Positions 37,315 through 46,552 are shown, counted from the stretch's first letter. The stretch is DNA of 64,000 bases from an uncultured Eubacteriales bacterium (GCA_905211265.1 CAJMAC010000005.1:46933-110932), one strand, 5' to 3'. Made by a program: numbers and translations. Notes: generated from the sequence alone by a model not told the origin.

Positions 37315-37755
37315 TTGAAATATATTAAAAAATATTTTCCTATTTTTCTTCCTTTAATTCTTGGTACTATTATAGGATTAATAATCAATACTGATAGTTA
37401 TGCTACTATTAATAAACCTATATTAAGTCCTCCTTCTATAGTATTTCCTATTGTATGGTCTATTTTATATCTAATTATAGGATATTCTTACTATAAAAGT
37501 TCTAGGAGCAATGATATAAATAAAGTCTATTACATACAACTTATAATTAATTTAACTTGGTCTATTATTTTCTTTAATTTTAAATTATATTTTATTGCTA
37601 TTATCTGGATAATGGTACTTATTTATTTTGTTATTAAAATGATTAAATTATTCTATAAAGATAACAAACTATTAGGATATATAAATATACCATACCTTAT
37701 TTGGTTATTGTTTGCTTTATATTTAACTATTTCTGTATACCTATTAAATAAATAA
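37315..37755 (+). CDS. tspO: TspO/MBR family membrane protein
   Basis: A 146-residue protein of five transmembrane helices. Family residues are seen in INKPILSPPSIVFPIVWSILYLIIGYSYY (the PPxxxFxxVW motif) and LIINLTWSIIFF. TspO proteins bind tetrapyrroles and sterol-like ligands. I chose the TTG at 37315, preceded by AGGTGA at proper spacing; a GTG at 37306 lies inside that ribosome site. It converges on an unknown 87-residue gene. Confidence 0.87.
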   Translation: MKYIKKYFPIFLPLILGTIIGLIINTDSYATINKPILSPPSIVFPIVWSILYLIIGYSYYKSSRSNDINKVYYIQLIINLTWSIIFFNFKLYFIAIIWIMVLIYFVIKMIKLFYKDNKLLGYINIPYLIWLLFALYLTISVYLLNK

Positions 37756-38019
37756 TTATTTATTTACTTCATTATAATAATGTCTTTCATATAATTTTTC
37801 TAATACTTCTTCTAAATCATCGATATCTCCCAAAGAAGACTCATTAATATAATTATCTATATCAAAAATTAATTCACTTAAACTAGAATACATCCTATAA
37901 TCAAAATTATATCTATTTAATACTTCTATTTCATATTTATTTAGTAATAATCCCTTTTTATTATCTATTAAAAAATCTCCTAAAACTTTATTAATTTCTT
38001 TTTCTATAAATTCATTCAT
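37756..38019 (-). CDS. Unrecognised small acidic protein (87 aa)
   Basis: An acidic helical cytoplasmic protein (NEFIEKEINKVLGDFLIDNK at the start; ESSLGDIDDLEEVLEKLYERH near the end). I recognise no domain. It has a proper ribosome site and abuts the tspO stop codon on the opposite strand. Confidence 0.6.
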   Translation of the reverse strand: MNEFIEKEINKVLGDFLIDNKKGLLLNKYEIEVLNRYNFDYRMYSSLSELIFDIDNYINESSLGDIDDLEEVLEKLYERHYYNEVNK

Positions 38020-38060
38020 AAAATCACCATAATTATATTAATATATTTTTTTATAAATTA

Positions 38061-38094
38061 CAATAAAAAGAATAATATTTTGCTATTATTCTTT
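38061..38094 (-). terminator. Terminator of the SipW-end operon
   Basis: On the minus strand, AAAGAATAATA and TATTATTCTTT are followed by a T-rich tract. Confidence 0.65.
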
Positions 38095-39825
38095 ATTTAT
38101 TGTTTCACTATATATAGTTATTGTACCTACAAAAACACTTTCTTGATATTCATTAGTTATATCAGTATAATCTAACCATATACCAAGAGTTACATCTGCA
38201 GTTTTACCACTTTCCAATGTTCCAGTATATAATACATAAGTTTCTTTTGTTATTTTAGCATTATTTTCTAATATTGTTCCAATAGGTAATAAATTATCAA
38301 ACTTTTTATTTTCAATATATGTTGAATTAACTACCATATTATATCTTAAATAAATTGGATTTAATAAAACGCTAGCATATTTTTTATAATTATCACTTAC
38401 TTCGATTGTTACTAAATATTTAACATCATCATTACCTTTATTTTCAATTATAAAGTGATTGTCGGAAATAGATTTACTATCATCTTTAATATCATCTTCG
38501 CCAGTTATTCCTTTTATATTTCCATCTTTATCAAATACTATTTTATCTGTTGGCACTACTCTATATCCATTATCATCTTTAATAATTGAGTTACCATCTT
38601 CAAGATTTATTATTAATGCACCATTTGGAGTTTCTTTATGATTAATTTCTTTTATAGTTTTAATACTATCTAAAATATCACCATCTTTATCATATTTAAT
38701 TTCGCTATTTTCATAAACATATTCAAATGTTCCATCTTTATTTTCTATTAATCCACCAGCATTATCTAAATATGTTACTTTTTTATCGTCAGTATTTCTT
38801 ATTGAAGAAATATGAGCATATTTTGTATCTACTATTTCTATTACTCTTTCATCTGTATAAATTATATCTTTACTTTTTCTTACCATAATAGAAATATTAT
38901 CTTTATTAATATATTCTGCTAATCCATCACTATAATAGATAAGTTTACTACCATCTTTTAAATCAATTGTTTTAATAATAGTGGCTTCATTATAGAATGG
39001 ATATGTCATATTATTCATATTAATATCTTCATTATTTCTTACTACATAAGTATTCTTACCATCTTCAATTTTCATTGTACCATCTTCATAGTAAGTTATT
39101 TTATAATTAGACTTTTCTTCTGCTTTTAATTCTTTACTCACTCCACTTGGTTCAATTGTAATTAATCTATTATTTTTTATAACTAACCTATCACTATTTC
39201 TAACTAACATATCACTTCTTGTTGAAATCATTACACGGCAAGAATTATCTGAATAATATATAACTATAGTATTATCTTCGAGTATTTCTGTTTTTGTTAT
39301 GCTTATTTCTTTTGTTTTAGCACCTACGATTATACTTCCATCTTCTTCTCTTATTCCAAAGTCACCATTTGGAAGCGAAGATATTCTTACTATTGCTCCA
39401 TTAGATTTAATTAACATTGAAGAACCATCAGAAAATAAAATTAAATGGCCATTCTTAGTATCTATTTCTTTTATTACAAATATTACACCTTCACTTAAAC
39501 CAATATTACCATATCTTGAATAAAATTCTTTATTTGCTTCTCCACCTGATATTGGCTTCATATTTACTGAACTAACTGTATTATCTTCATCAAAGTCTAC
39601 CACTACATTATTTATATTTGTTACTACCTTTGTTCCTTCTTTTATACTAATTACTGCGTAATATATTGTAAGTATTATTGTTAATAAAATTAATAATCCT
39701 AATATTAATAATATTAATTTTTTATTTTTCTTTAAGAAAATGAGAAAAGGACCATCAGTGGTTTCTTCTTCAAGTACAATTTTATTCTTTTTTATTTTTT
39801 TAAAATTGAATATATTTGTTCTCAT
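38086..39825 (-). CDS. Membrane-anchored protein with C-terminal TasA/camelysin-like domain
   Basis: A 579-residue type II membrane protein. A cytoplasmic basic N-terminus of ~35 residues precedes a transmembrane helix (residues ~36-58). A long external region is built of short beta repeats, each with a YYSDG/LFSDG/YEDGT-type turn followed by I-rich strands (residues ~95-420). The last ~130 residues (FIIENKGNDDVKYLVTIEVS, then LGIWLDYTD, then FVGTITIYSE) resemble the core of the camelysin/TasA-like proteins encoded upstream. It follows sipW and may anchor fibres to the cell, a job like TapA. This role is inferred. Confidence 0.65.
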   Translation of the reverse strand: MRTNIFNFKKIKKNKIVLEEETTDGPFLIFLKKNKKLILLILGLLILLTIILTIYYAVISIKEGTKVVTNINNVVVDFDEDNTVSSVNMKPISGGEANKEFYSRYGNIGLSEGVIFVIKEIDTKNGHLILFSDGSSMLIKSNGAIVRISSLPNGDFGIREEDGSIIVGAKTKEISITKTEILEDNTIVIYYSDNSCRVMISTRSDMLVRNSDRLVIKNNRLITIEPSGVSKELKAEEKSNYKITYYEDGTMKIEDGKNTYVVRNNEDINMNNMTYPFYNEATIIKTIDLKDGSKLIYYSDGLAEYINKDNISIMVRKSKDIIYTDERVIEIVDTKYAHISSIRNTDDKKVTYLDNAGGLIENKDGTFEYVYENSEIKYDKDGDILDSIKTIKEINHKETPNGALIINLEDGNSIIKDDNGYRVVPTDKIVFDKDGNIKGITGEDDIKDDSKSISDNHFIIENKGNDDVKYLVTIEVSDNYKKYASVLLNPIYLRYNMVVNSTYIENKKFDNLLPIGTILENNAKITKETYVLYTGTLESGKTADVTLGIWLDYTDITNEYQESVFVGTITIYSETINKE

Positions 39826-39843
39826 AATCTCACCTATCCTTTT

Positions 39844-40494
39844 CTATTTAATTCTCATCTTTTTATTTTCTGCCCTTTTACCAATTGTTTTAATAAGTTT
39901 GACTATATCATAAGATAATATTGCTAAACATGGTATTAGTATTACAATAATCCATCCACCTTTAGTAGCTAAGAATTTTTGTATATAACCTAGTTTTGGT
40001 ATTTTAAATATTACTTTGCCTAATACTTTTTCTCCTTTAGTTAATGTAAAATCTGGTGATGGGTTATTATCTCCCATTGTTTCAAATGAGTATTTACCAG
40101 TTGCAGAATCTACATATACATTTTTTATTCTATGTGTTATTATTAATCCAGTAAACCTACTATCAGTTGATTGGAATGTAATAATATCATCTACTTTCAA
40201 TTTAGCAGGATCTGTTAATTTTGTTACTACTACATCATTTATATTTATTGTAGGTATCATACTACCAGTAAGTACTACATATGCATTGTATTCATTATTT
40301 ACTGGCTCACCTTTTGCTTCTTTTATTTTTGTTCTAACAACATACACTAAAAGTGTTGCACCAATTAATAATAATAGTATAAATATAGCATATGATAAAA
40401 CACTTAATATATATTTTATAGGATTTTCTTTTGCTTTCTTAACCTTTACTTTATAGTGTTTAGCTGTCCCAAATAAACTCTTTTGTTCTTTCAT
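39844..40494 (-). CDS. sipW: SipW-type signal peptidase I
   Basis: A 216-residue signal peptidase of the ER/archaeal type. The catalytic Ser is in VVLTGSMIPTI near residue 85. The general base is His in GLIITHRI near residue 130, replacing the Lys of ordinary bacterial enzymes. The acidic motif is METMGDNNPSPD-like. Transmembrane helices flank the core. SipW processes TasA-type precursors, and seven genes with such N-termini or cores lie just upstream. I chose the ATG at 40494 with AAAGAGGTAAG before it, not an in-frame ATG at 40521 that overlaps the preceding gene. Confidence 0.92.
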   Translation of the reverse strand: MKEQKSLFGTAKHYKVKVKKAKENPIKYILSVLSYAIFILLLLIGATLLVYVVRTKIKEAKGEPVNNEYNAYVVLTGSMIPTININDVVVTKLTDPAKLKVDDIITFQSTDSRFTGLIITHRIKNVYVDSATGKYSFETMGDNNPSPDFTLTKGEKVLGKVIFKIPKLGYIQKFLATKGGWIIVILIPCLAILSYDIVKLIKTIGKRAENKKMRIK

Positions 40495-40510
40495 TTTTCT
40501 TACCTCTTTA

Positions 40511-41065
40511 CTAATAACCATATTGTTTTGATTGAATAACTATTCTTCCTGCTAATTTATTTCCTTGCTCTGTACTTTGATCTTCAGGAGTTTCCTGTAA
40601 CCATAATATAAGAACGAAATCTCTTGATTCTACTTCTTTAAAATATAGATTATCAATTAGTGTTACCATTCCCTGATTTAAGTATCCTGTTGCTAATTTT
40701 GTACCATCACCATCATACAAAGCATATTTAATTGCATCTTTTGAAAATTCATTTCTAGATACTTGAAAGTTTATTGATATATTTTGTTCTAATGTTCCTT
40801 CACTGCTTACAGTAAATCTATTTTTATAAACATCTTTTTCTACATTAAAATTAGGTTCAGGTATTGGGTATAAAATATCTGCAATTACTTGACTACCTTC
40901 AATATAGTTTACATCCAATTTACCAGCATATACTTTAGTTGAATCTTCTTTTGCTCTATCTGCTAGTAAAAAGAATGAATAAGTAATCCCAGCACCTAAA
41001 ATTAATATTACAAAAAGATATACTACTAATATTATTTTTTCCTTTTTGTTAAATTTAATATTCAT
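40511..41065 (-). CDS. TasA/camelysin-like secreted protein
   Basis: A 184-residue protein. The N-terminal signal helix VYLFVILILGAGITYSFFLLADRA is followed by a beta-rich body ending in DFVLILWLQETPEDQ and LAGRIVIQSKQYG, the common core of the cluster. Unlike its neighbours it lacks the Cx8C pair. It is directly upstream of sipW and cotranscribed, so it is likely a dedicated substrate or minor fibre subunit. Confidence 0.75.
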   Translation of the reverse strand: MNIKFNKKEKIILVVYLFVILILGAGITYSFFLLADRAKEDSTKVYAGKLDVNYIEGSQVIADILYPIPEPNFNVEKDVYKNRFTVSSEGTLEQNISINFQVSRNEFSKDAIKYALYDGDGTKLATGYLNQGMVTLIDNLYFKEVESRDFVLILWLQETPEDQSTEQGNKLAGRIVIQSKQYGY

Positions 41066-41131
41066 ATTTTTTTACCTTTCATATCTATTATAATAATAAC
41101 AAAATTATAGATAAAAATCAATAGTTAAAAA

Positions 41132-41160
41132 AGAAAAAATATATACTTCACGTATATATT
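41132..41160 (-). terminator. Terminator
   Basis: On the minus strand, AATATATAC and GTATATATT are followed by a T-run, behind the 41172 gene. Confidence 0.65.
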
Positions 41161-41171
41161 TACATTTTGTT

Positions 41172-41954
41172 TTATTGTCCAATAGTACCTGTGATTTTAT
41201 CACTCGCACCAGATACTGTAACATTTACTACACCAGTATATGTTAATCCTTGCTCAACATCTTGATTTCCTTCGCCGTTATCTGTTGTTACATCATTTGA
41301 CTTTTCATTAAGCCATATTAGGATTTCATAATATTTTTTTGTTCCTGCTGGAACCTTGACTTCAGTTGCCTGTAAACCTTCCATTGCATCGTGGGTAAAC
41401 ATATCAGTTTTTTCTCCAAATTTACCAAATTTTATATGATGATTCACATTTATCTCAGTTCTTGATGTAATTGTTGAAGGTTCATTTGGGTCTCCATATG
41501 CAACTTCATATATAGTATACATTAAGTTTTCAAATTCTCTTCCATCTTTATTACTTGCTACATCAGTAGCTGTTTCAATAGACCCTACTATTGCAGAATC
41601 ATTTTTTCCAGCCTCATTGCTTACACTAAATCTATATATACCACATACTGTATATCCTTTAGCATCTTTACATTGTTTATCCTCTTCAATTTGTGTTTCT
41701 TGATCTTTTTCTATTCCTCTGTTATATGCCCATTCAGCTGCTTCAAATGATGATGGTATTAGATCTTTTGCTTCTAGATTTCTACCATTATCATAACTTA
41801 TCGTTACAGTTGCAGCTTGTACAATAATTTTTTCTGGGTCTGTATCCATTGCAGTAGCAGTGAAGTACGCTAGTGATGCACCCATTATTGCTATAATTAA
41901 AGTTAATATTCCAAGTACCCCAAATATAATACCTTTTCCACTTTCTTGATTCAT
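41172..41954 (-). CDS. TasA/camelysin-like SipW substrate
   Basis: A 260-residue secreted protein. The SipW-type signal is GKGIIFGVLGILTLIIAIMGASLAYFTATA, cleaved probably after the AYF-TA-A region. The body has the Cx8C motif CKDAKGYTVC, the strand-turn YYEILIWLNEKSND near the end, and GVVNVTVSGA at the C-terminus. TasA-like proteins polymerise into extracellular fibres. It carries its own terminator, so it is a separate unit. Confidence 0.82.
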   Translation of the reverse strand: MNQESGKGIIFGVLGILTLIIAIMGASLAYFTATAMDTDPEKIIVQAATVTISYDNGRNLEAKDLIPSSFEAAEWAYNRGIEKDQETQIEEDKQCKDAKGYTVCGIYRFSVSNEAGKNDSAIVGSIETATDVASNKDGREFENLMYTIYEVAYGDPNEPSTITSRTEINVNHHIKFGKFGEKTDMFTHDAMEGLQATEVKVPAGTKKYYEILIWLNEKSNDVTTDNGEGNQDVEQGLTYTGVVNVTVSGASDKITGTIGQ

Positions 41955-42046
41955 TTCTATAATCCTCCTTCTATAATCCTACTATATGTTACATTATAAT
42001 AATATCAAATTTTTTTTAAAAATGCAATGTTTTTTTATTTTTTTTA

Positions 42047-42721
42047 TTAACTTCTTATTGTAGAAGTTATACCACTTACAGTTGTTCCTGATGTACTATA
42101 TCCATTAAATGTTACTGTTCCGGTAAAATTACCACTATCAGTTTGAGCTTCACCAGTTTCAGAAATCCAAACCACTATAAAATATGATTTTGAGGCACCG
42201 CCTGCTAATTCAACATTTGAAACAAGTGATGTATAGGTTTTTGGATGTACAGTTGTTGTTGAGGTTCCATCAAATCCTGCTGTTGCACTTGTACCTGTTG
42301 CCCATTTTAAATTTGGCATATTTGCTGCAACTAATGATAAAGTTCCTGTTACATAAAATTTAGTTGATGTTTTGTTAGTAACAGTTATTGTATAAACCTT
42401 ACAAATTGTATTACCATTTGCATCAATACAACTTCCTTTACCTGTTGCACCAGTTACTGCTTTTTGCAAAATATTTGTTGTCCCTGTTTTTTCTAATTGT
42501 GGAACCAGTTTTCCAGTTGCCGCAGTACTTGATAATGTTACTTTTAATTCAAGATTATTTGCAACGTATGCAGATTCACCAGTAATATTATTATTAGTTG
42601 CAGTTACTTGAAAAAAAGCAAATGTTGCTCCAGCAATCGCGACAATTATCGTAAGAATTCCAACTGTTATAAGTGTAATTCCCTTACCATCATTATTTTG
42701 GCTTTTTATATTATCATTCAT
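42047..42721 (-). CDS. TasA/camelysin-like SipW substrate
   Basis: A 224-residue secreted protein close in sequence to the one at 43524. The signal is GITLITVGILTIIVAIAGATFAFFQVTAT. The body is Thr/Ala/Gly-rich with CIDANGNTIC (Cx8C), YFIVVWISETGEAQ and GTVTFNGYSTSG, ending ITSTIRS. It has a strong ribosome site (GGAGGAAAAC). It is a likely fibre subunit with its own flanking T-rich terminator region. Confidence 0.83.
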   Translation of the reverse strand: MNDNIKSQNNDGKGITLITVGILTIIVAIAGATFAFFQVTATNNNITGESAYVANNLELKVTLSSTAATGKLVPQLEKTGTTNILQKAVTGATGKGSCIDANGNTICKVYTITVTNKTSTKFYVTGTLSLVAANMPNLKWATGTSATAGFDGTSTTTVHPKTYTSLVSNVELAGGASKSYFIVVWISETGEAQTDSGNFTGTVTFNGYSTSGTTVSGITSTIRS

Positions 42722-42802
42722 AAGTTTTCCTCCTCTATTATTCTATATATATGTTATCAAAAAAAAAGAAAAAAAGCAATACCTAGATTACTTTTTCTAA
42801 AT

Positions 42803-43432
42803 TTAATTTCCGACTAGAACATTTTTGTTCATAGTACCTGTAATTCTTGCTCCAAGTGCTGAGTTATAACTTACTATTCCTGTAAATGTACCACCTTGTT
42901 CATAATCTTGAGGTCTATTTTGTTCAGATATCCAAAGAACTATAATTACTCTTTTTACCTGATTACTATCCATTTTAATGGATTCTCCTACTACTACATC
43001 TTCACTAGTTCCTTCAGTTGGCTCTTGCAATACTTTAGAAGTGTCATCACCATCTAACACTAAAAATTTTAAGTTTTGTATTTCTTCACTTTCATATTTA
43101 AATGTTAAATATCCTTCTTGTGGTTGGCCTATATTTTCTATATCAATTGTATAAGCGATGCAGGCACCATTTCCTGCATAATCTAAGCATTTGTTATTAA
43201 AAGCTTTATATATATCGCTATCATTGGTAGGAAGCAATTTTAATTCTGTATATAATGGTTCTATTTTTAGATTTACTACTAAATTAATTGAACTAACTGA
43301 TACTGAATCTTTTTTAGAATTTGCCATTTGAGCATTAAAATATGCAAAAGATGATCCTATTCCCATAACCAATAAAGTTAAAATGCTAATTATACTATAT
43401 GCATTGATTTTCAATCCTTTTTTTTCTTCCAT
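42803..43432 (-). CDS. TasA/camelysin-like SipW substrate
   Basis: A 209-residue secreted protein. The signal is INAYSIISILTLLVMGIGSSFAYFNAQMA. The body contains CLDYAGNGAC (Cx8C), GYLTFKYESEE, IIVLWISEQNRPQD and GIVSYNSALGARITGTM. It is more divergent than its neighbours, with fewer Thr/Ala repeats, so it may be a specialised tip or linker subunit; this is a guess. Confidence 0.8.
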   Translation of the reverse strand: MEEKKGLKINAYSIISILTLLVMGIGSSFAYFNAQMANSKKDSVSVSSINLVVNLKIEPLYTELKLLPTNDSDIYKAFNNKCLDYAGNGACIAYTIDIENIGQPQEGYLTFKYESEEIQNLKFLVLDGDDTSKVLQEPTEGTSEDVVVGESIKMDSNQVKRVIIVLWISEQNRPQDYEQGGTFTGIVSYNSALGARITGTMNKNVLVGN

Positions 43433-43497
43433 ATTAGTCTCCTTAATACTTCTTGTATTCTATTAATATAATAGCAAAAAAAAGAAAAAAAATCAAG

Positions 43498-43524
43498 AAA
43501 AAAGATCTCATTTCTGAAATCTCT
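43498..43524 (-). terminator. Terminator behind 43524 gene
   Basis: On the minus strand, AGATTTC and GAGATCT arms are followed by six T. Confidence 0.5.
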
Positions 43525-44192
43525 TAACCTCTTATTGTTGAAGTAATACCATTAACAACTTGACTATCGTCACCTTGTATATAACCATTAAATGTTACCA
43601 CTCCACTAAAAGCATTTTTGTCTTCTTGAGCAGTATTAGTTTCTGAAATCCATATTACAACATAGAATGTTTTATTATTATTTGCTGTATCTGCCATTGA
43701 TGATAATGCAGTATCGGCAAGTGCTGTTGTTGATACTGTATTATATGTTCCTGTTGGTGTTGGAAATCCAGTTGTCGCCCCTGTGCCTTTTGTCCATCTT
43801 AAATTTGTCATATTTGTTGCAGTTAAAGTTAGTGTTCCTGATACATTTAATGCAACATTAGAATTATTTGTTATTTTTATTGAATAAACTTTACAAATTG
43901 TATTCCCATTTGCATCAATACAACTTCCCTTACCTGATGCTCCTTCTACAGCTTTTTGTATTGCACTATTAAGTTGTGGTACTAACTTTCCCTCTCCTGC
44001 ACTTACTTGATTAACTTCTAACTTTAAAGCATTTGCATCATAAGCAGATTCACCTTTAATGACATTGTTATTTGTTGCAGTTGCAGAGAAATATGCATAT
44101 GTTGCTCCAGCAATTGCAGTAATTAATGTTAACACACCTAGTAGTGAAAAAAACATTATTTTACTTTCTTTTTTTTCTAAATTATTATCCAT
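43524..44192 (-). CDS. TasA/camelysin-like SipW substrate
   Basis: A 222-residue secreted protein, paralogue of the one at 42047. The signal is FFSLLGVLTLITAIAGATYAYFSATAT. The Cx8C motif is CIDANGNTIC, near the middle is NVSGTLTLTATNM, and near the end are FYVVIWISETNTAQED and GVVTFNGYIQGD, ending GITSTIRG. The identical terminal motif in two paralogues suggests a conserved C-terminal strand. Confidence 0.83.
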   Translation of the reverse strand: MDNNLEKKESKIMFFSLLGVLTLITAIAGATYAYFSATATNNNVIKGESAYDANALKLEVNQVSAGEGKLVPQLNSAIQKAVEGASGKGSCIDANGNTICKVYSIKITNNSNVALNVSGTLTLTATNMTNLRWTKGTGATTGFPTPTGTYNTVSTTALADTALSSMADTANNNKTFYVVIWISETNTAQEDKNAFSGVVTFNGYIQGDDSQVVNGITSTIRG

Positions 44193-44263
44193 TTTTTATT
44201 CCTCCTTGTATTTTATATATTAAGTTTATCAAAAATAAAATAAAAAATCAATAGTATAAAGCA

Positions 44264-44292
44264 GAAAAAAACACAAGTTATTTCTAACTTGT
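44264..44292 (-). terminator. Terminator behind 44307 gene
   Basis: On the minus strand, ACAAGTTA and TAACTTGT arms are followed by a G and seven T. Confidence 0.75.
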
Positions 44293-44306
44293 ATTTTATT
44301 ATTTCA

Positions 44307-45338
44307 TTAAACTCCTGTATATGCTTCTGTGAATGTAGATGTAGCTCCTGAACCGTTAGAAGAGTTAAATGTTACTTGACCAGTAAATGTACCAAAGTCT
44401 TGTTGATTTTGTGCTTCAAGGTTTTCAGAAATCCATACTACTACATAATATACTTTTGTATCACCAGATTGACCATTAGCAGCTAAACGATATGCTCCTG
44501 ATGTTGCAGAGGCATTAACTGTATATGTATTTGCCATTAAATCATCAGTTGGATCAATAAGGTCTGTATATGCTCCGTGTGCAGTTGTTATAATATTTGC
44601 TGTTGTAGGAGTGTCGCCTGTAAATACACCAAGAACATCTTTATATCCTTCAGCATTTTCAATTGCTCTAGCATATAAATATTGGTTAGTATTTGTTGCA
44701 ACATACTTTCTTTGCGTTCCGTCTGGTAATGTATCATATACTTTTTCAGCTGAATATGTAGTTAAAGTATTTGGTATTGCTTTACTTGCTTTAGCTTGGT
44801 CATAAGTATATGTACCTAATTCAGTTGGATCATCCATTTTAGCCCATTTTAAGTGATTGAATAAACTTGCATTTTCTCCTGATACATCAGTTACTGTTTG
44901 ATTATCATCACCATTTGGTGTTAAAGTAGTTTTATCAGTATTGTAGAAAGCAATACTACCACTTACGTCAATAGCAGCAGATCCAGTATTATGAACTAAA
45001 ATCTTATAGATTGAACAAACTAATGAACCATTTGCATCAATACATGCCTTATCTCCTGTAACATTGCTTCCTCTAACAGCTTGACTAAGCCCTTTATCTA
45101 ATTGAGGAACCATTACATATTTAGCTTGTGTTGCATCAGTAACTCCTTCACCAGCAGAGTAACCAGTTAATCTTTCAACAATTACTTCTAAACTTGCTGT
45201 TGCTGCTGTACCTGTTAAGTATTGACCACTTGCAGTTGTTGCAGTGAAGTATGCAAATGTTGCACCAATTATTGCTACAATAAGTGTTGCTACACCTATT
45301 ACTCCATAAAATATTCCCTTTCCATTTTTATTTTCCAT
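44307..45338 (-). CDS. TasA-like major SipW substrate, copy 2
   Basis: A 343-residue secreted protein. The signal is GKGIFYGVIGVATLIVAIIGATFAYFTATTA. The N-terminal ~120 residues are identical to the copy at 45461, including CIDANGSLVC (Cx8C). The middle third differs, and the C-terminal YYVVVWISENLEAQN and GQVTFNSSNGSGATSTFTEAY is again nearly the same. I chose the ATG at 45338, with AAGGAGG 11 bp before it, because upstream in-frame codons lie in the leader. Large size, strong ribosome site and duplication suggest the main fibre subunit. Confidence 0.85.
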   Translation of the reverse strand: MENKNGKGIFYGVIGVATLIVAIIGATFAYFTATTASGQYLTGTAATASLEVIVERLTGYSAGEGVTDATQAKYVMVPQLDKGLSQAVRGSNVTGDKACIDANGSLVCSIYKILVHNTGSAAIDVSGSIAFYNTDKTTLTPNGDDNQTVTDVSGENASLFNHLKWAKMDDPTELGTYTYDQAKASKAIPNTLTTYSAEKVYDTLPDGTQRKYVATNTNQYLYARAIENAEGYKDVLGVFTGDTPTTANIITTAHGAYTDLIDPTDDLMANTYTVNASATSGAYRLAANGQSGDTKVYYVVVWISENLEAQNQQDFGTFTGQVTFNSSNGSGATSTFTEAYTGV

Positions 45339-45384
45339 TTCTTTCTTATCCTCCTTTACTATATCAATGATATCAAATTTTTTT
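44974..45384. repeat. 411-bp exact duplicate, copy A
   Basis: Read against 46098-46508, I see no difference over 411 bp. It spans the leader, ribosome site and 5' third of the TasA-like gene. Confidence 0.85.
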
Positions 45385-45411
45385 ATCTTTTGCAATAGTT
45401 TTTGAATAGTT

Positions 45412-45442
45412 TTAAAAAAAAATTCAGGATTATCATCCTGAA
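45412..45442 (-). terminator. Terminator behind 45461 gene
   Basis: On the minus strand, TTCAGGAT and ATCCTGAA arms are followed by eight or more T. Confidence 0.75.
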
Positions 45443-45460
45443 CTTTATTTTTATTATTTA

Positions 45461-46462
45461 TTATCCACCGTAAGCTTCAGTAAATGTAGATGTAGCTCCT
45501 GAACCATTTGAAGAGTTGAATGTTACTTGGCCAGTAAATGTACCAAAGTCTTGTTCATTTTGTGCTTCAAGGTTTTCAGAAATCCATACTACTACGTAGA
45601 ATACTTTTGTATCACCAACTTGATCTTTTGCAGCTAAACGATACGCTCCTGCTTTTGCATTAGTATTTACTGCAAAAGTACCAGCAATTAAATCATCAGT
45701 TGGGTCAATAAGGTCTGTGTATGCTCCATGTGCTGTTGTTATTGGTGTTTGATCCACACCAAGCAAATCCTTATAACCTTCTACTTCAGTAATTGCTCTA
45801 GCATATAAATATTGGTTTGTATTTGATGCAATATATTTTCTTGTTGTTCCATCTGGTAATGTATTATATACTTTTTCAGCTGAATATGTAGTTAAAGTAT
45901 TTGGTATAGTTGTACTTGCATCAGCAGTTGCATAAGTATAACCTGTACCTAAATCAGTTGGGTCATCCATTTTAGCCCATTTTAAGTGATTAAATTTACT
46001 ATCTGGGCTATCAACAACTGGTGTATTATCTTCACCATTTACAGTTAATGCATCTTTTGCAGAAGTATAGAATGCAATACTACCACTTACATCAATGGCA
46101 GCAGATCCAGTATTATGAACTAAAATCTTATAGATTGAACAAACTAATGAACCATTTGCATCAATACATGCCTTATCTCCTGTAACATTGCTTCCTCTAA
46201 CAGCTTGACTAAGCCCTTTATCTAATTGAGGAACCATTACATATTTAGCTTGTGTTGCATCAGTAACTCCTTCACCAGCAGAGTAACCAGTTAATCTTTC
46301 AACAATTACTTCTAAACTTGCTGTTGCTGCTGTACCTGTTAAGTATTGACCACTTGCAGTTGTTGCAGTGAAGTATGCAAATGTTGCACCAATTATTGCT
46401 ACAATAAGTGTTGCTACACCTATTACTCCATAAAATATTCCCTTTCCATTTTTATTTTCCAT
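45461..46462 (-). CDS. TasA-like major SipW substrate, copy 1
   Basis: A 333-residue secreted protein, paralogue of the gene at 44307, with an identical signal peptide and N-terminal third. The divergent centre is about ten residues shorter (YTSAKDALTVNGEDN, then DSPDSKFNHLKWAKMDDP). The shared C-terminus is FYVVVWISENLEAQNEQDFGT and GQVTFNSSNG. I chose the ATG at 46462 with AAGGAGG before it. It is the first gene of the cluster reading leftward, with its own terminator. Confidence 0.85.
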   Translation of the reverse strand: MENKNGKGIFYGVIGVATLIVAIIGATFAYFTATTASGQYLTGTAATASLEVIVERLTGYSAGEGVTDATQAKYVMVPQLDKGLSQAVRGSNVTGDKACIDANGSLVCSIYKILVHNTGSAAIDVSGSIAFYTSAKDALTVNGEDNTPVVDSPDSKFNHLKWAKMDDPTDLGTGYTYATADASTTIPNTLTTYSAEKVYNTLPDGTTRKYIASNTNQYLYARAITEVEGYKDLLGVDQTPITTAHGAYTDLIDPTDDLIAGTFAVNTNAKAGAYRLAAKDQVGDTKVFYVVVWISENLEAQNEQDFGTFTGQVTFNSSNGSGATSTFTEAYGG

Positions 46463-46508
46463 TTCTTTCTTATCCTCCTTTACTATATCAATGATATCAA
46501 ATTTTTTT
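46098..46508. repeat. 411-bp exact duplicate, copy B
   Basis: Partner of 44974-45384, offset by 1124 bp. The identity stops abruptly on both sides, inside the coding region and in the 5' leader. Confidence 0.85.
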
Positions 46509-46552
46509 GTAAAAAGCAATAGTTTTTATGTAAGTTTTATATTTTTTTTAAG

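Noticed and set aside
40511..46462. Type IV pilins, because of the hydrophobic N-termini
   Set aside because: The N-termini lack the prepilin peptidase G-F/M site, and the adjacent peptidase is SipW, not PilD/GspO.
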